Assembly: GCA_947492105.1 (NCBI GenBank)
Contig: CANLMN010000003.1
Coordinates: 1 to 64,000, forward strand
From: an uncultured Aquimarina sp.
Lineage (GTDB): Bacteria; Bacteroidota; Bacteroidia; Flavobacteriales; Flavobacteriaceae
Reading direction: 5' to 3'
DNA: 64,000 nucleotides
The notes under the pieces were generated by a model. That model did not search any database and was not told where the DNA came from. It saw only the letters and a list, made by a program, of their open reading frames with translations. A program made the translations under genes and the position numbers. Of this stretch, positions 62,873 to 64,000 are shown one piece after another. The first letter of the stretch is position 1; each line of letters begins with the position of its first letter.

Positions 62873-64000
62873 CTAAGAGAGCTTGTTTTGAAGTTGAAAA
62901 ACTTGTTGAATCAATTCGATACTTTCTGCAGTTGCTGTATCATCATCTTTGAGATGATTAGCAAAATGATTGGTTATTTTTTGAACAATCCGATTGCTAA
63001 GGATATCTGCGTGTTCTTCGTTGAAATCAGTTAATTTCTTACGTTGTATATTAATTTCTGAAGCTGATAATGTGGACAGCTTATTTTTTAGAGCCTTAAT
63101 AGTAGGAGCAAATTTGCGTGTTTCTAGCCAATCAACAAATTCTTTTTTGATTTCTTCAATAATTTGTTCTGCTTGCGGTATGTGTGTTTTTCTCCTACTT
63201 AATGTATCATCAGTCATCTTGGATAGATGATCTAGGTGTACCAGGGATACTTCTGGTATATCGGTAACATTATCTGATACATTTTTGGGTATGGAAAGAT
63301 CTAAGATTAACAAGGGTTTTTTTAGATATAATAATTCCTTGGAAATCGTAGGGTTCTGTGCGCCCGTTGCTACAATGAGTACATCAGCATTTGTGATTTG
63401 AGATTGTATTTCGGAATAAGGTTTGACGATCAGATTGAATTTTCCGGCAACGGCTCGTGCTTTGGTTATAGTTCTGTTAATTAGTGTTATGTGCGAATTC
63501 TTTGTGTGTTTTATTAAATTTTCACATGTATTACGTCCAATTTTTCCAGTTCCGAAGAGTAAAATGTTTTTTTCAGAAATATTAGGTACATTTTTCATGA
63601 TATATTGCACGGATGCAAAGGATACTGAAGTAGCACCAGATGAAATTTCTGTTTCATTTTTGATACGCTTGCTTGCTTGGATTACAGCATTGATTAAGCG
63701 TTCCATTAAGGGATTGATCATATCGAATTTTTTGGATTGTCTAAATCCAAATTTGACCTGACTGATAATTTCAAAATCACCAAGAATCTGACTGTCCAAT
63801 CCTGTACCTACTTTAAATAGATGCGATATAGCATCTTTACTTTTGTAGACATAGGCTACTTTTTCAAATTCTTCTACGGTTCCGTGAGTGTGTTCACAAA
63901 GTAGTTTGATTAATTGAAAGGGATGTTGTGCATAACCGTATAATTCTGTACGATTACAAGTAGACATAATGAGTAATGAAGGTACGCCTTCGGCTTTAGC
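62873..64000 (-). CDS. hemA: Glutamyl-tRNA reductase, truncated by the window end
   Basis: 375 codons are visible and the frame stays open to base 64000, so the N-terminus is outside. The catalytic cysteine is in LLIMSTCNRTELYGYA, at about residue 50 of related enzymes, so the ATG at 63967 just before it is not the true start. LFGTGKIGRNTCENLI (NADPH binding), DLSIPKNV and a C-terminal dimerisation helix follow. It starts heme synthesis by reducing glutamyl-tRNA. First gene of hemA-C-D-E-EI24-hemF as far as seen. Confidence 0.96.
   Translation of the reverse strand, partial: AKAEGVPSLLIMSTCNRTELYGYAQHPFQLIKLLCEHTHGTVEEFEKVAYVYKSKDAISHLFKVGTGLDSQILGDFEIISQVKFGFRQSKKFDMINPLMERLINAVIQASKRIKNETEISSGATSVSFASVQYIMKNVPNISEKNILLFGTGKIGRNTCENLIKHTKNSHITLINRTITKARAVAGKFNLIVKPYSEIQSQITNADVLIVATGAQNPTISKELLYLKKPLLILDLSIPKNVSDNVTDIPEVSLVHLDHLSKMTDDTLSRRKTHIPQAEQIIEEIKKEFVDWLETRKFAPTIKALKNKLSTLSASEINIQRKKLTDFNEEHADILSNRIVQKITNHFANHLKDDDTATAESIELIQQVFQLQNKLS

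Overview
The window is AT-rich chromosomal DNA of a member of the Flavobacteriia (Bacteroidota), most likely a Flavobacteriaceae. The grounds are type IX secretion (T9SS) C-terminal sorting domains, many short-signal lipoproteins with a Cys followed by Asp/Ser/Lys, a DnaE with a fused N-terminal exonuclease, a ribosomal protein S16 with a long Ala/Glu-rich tail, DUF4270 beside glmS, and promoter-like TAnnTTTG boxes. I cannot name the genus from sequence alone. No rRNA, tRNA or CRISPR array was seen.

Layout. 1-2428: end of a dTDP-glucose 4,6-dehydratase gene, a tiny T9SS protein and an esterase-fold protein that lacks its nucleophile. 2575-9366: panC-panD-flippase (minus) diverging from a glycogen-synthase-like N-terminal domain protein, a DUF4270 lipoprotein and glmS (plus). 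9459-10520: scar region with a truncated IS3-family element fused to pieces of two repeat families. 10607-20122: beta-propeller/HTH regulator, GH3 beta-glucosidase, prolyl oligopeptidase, GreA-like protein, MtgA, HopJ-family protein. 20348-28724: small envelope proteins, then pdxA-DUF177-rpmF-fabH-accB-accC (minus) diverging from ribE and a metzincin lipoprotein. 29084-34513: pbpC, LpxH-like phosphoesterase, hydrolase, two hypothetical proteins, cold-shock protein. 34569-38321: 3.75 kb without a convincing protein gene. 38322-49900: alpha-2-macroglobulin, trmN6, rimM, rpsP, miaE, a GNAT protein, recJ. 50049-57731: dnaE, two DUF2383 proteins, a secreted endonuclease I. 57954-64000: yraN and a heme biosynthesis cluster hemA-C-D-E, EI24, hemF (minus), cut by the window end inside hemA.

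The most unusual content is the gene-free stretch at 35.0-38.24 kb. It holds seven tandem copies of a roughly 170-nt element. Each begins with AAAAAAAG and a GGTAGGG block, has a long-range stem, and ends in a hairpin plus T-run. Substitutions in both stems are compensated by G:U or covarying pairs that work only for a plus-strand RNA, so I interpret it as an array of an unrecognised structured non-coding RNA. An eighth, damaged copy sits 25 kb away, fused to the IS3 remnant.

A second layer is a set of palindromic, MITE-like intergenic repeats, here called P, Q and R, that share TAATACCA/TGGTATTA termini. I count nine P copies, two Q copies plus one fragment, and one R. They sit mainly between convergent genes, where they may act as bidirectional terminators. 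One supplies the stop codon of pbpC, and another reaches the apparent start codon of yraN.
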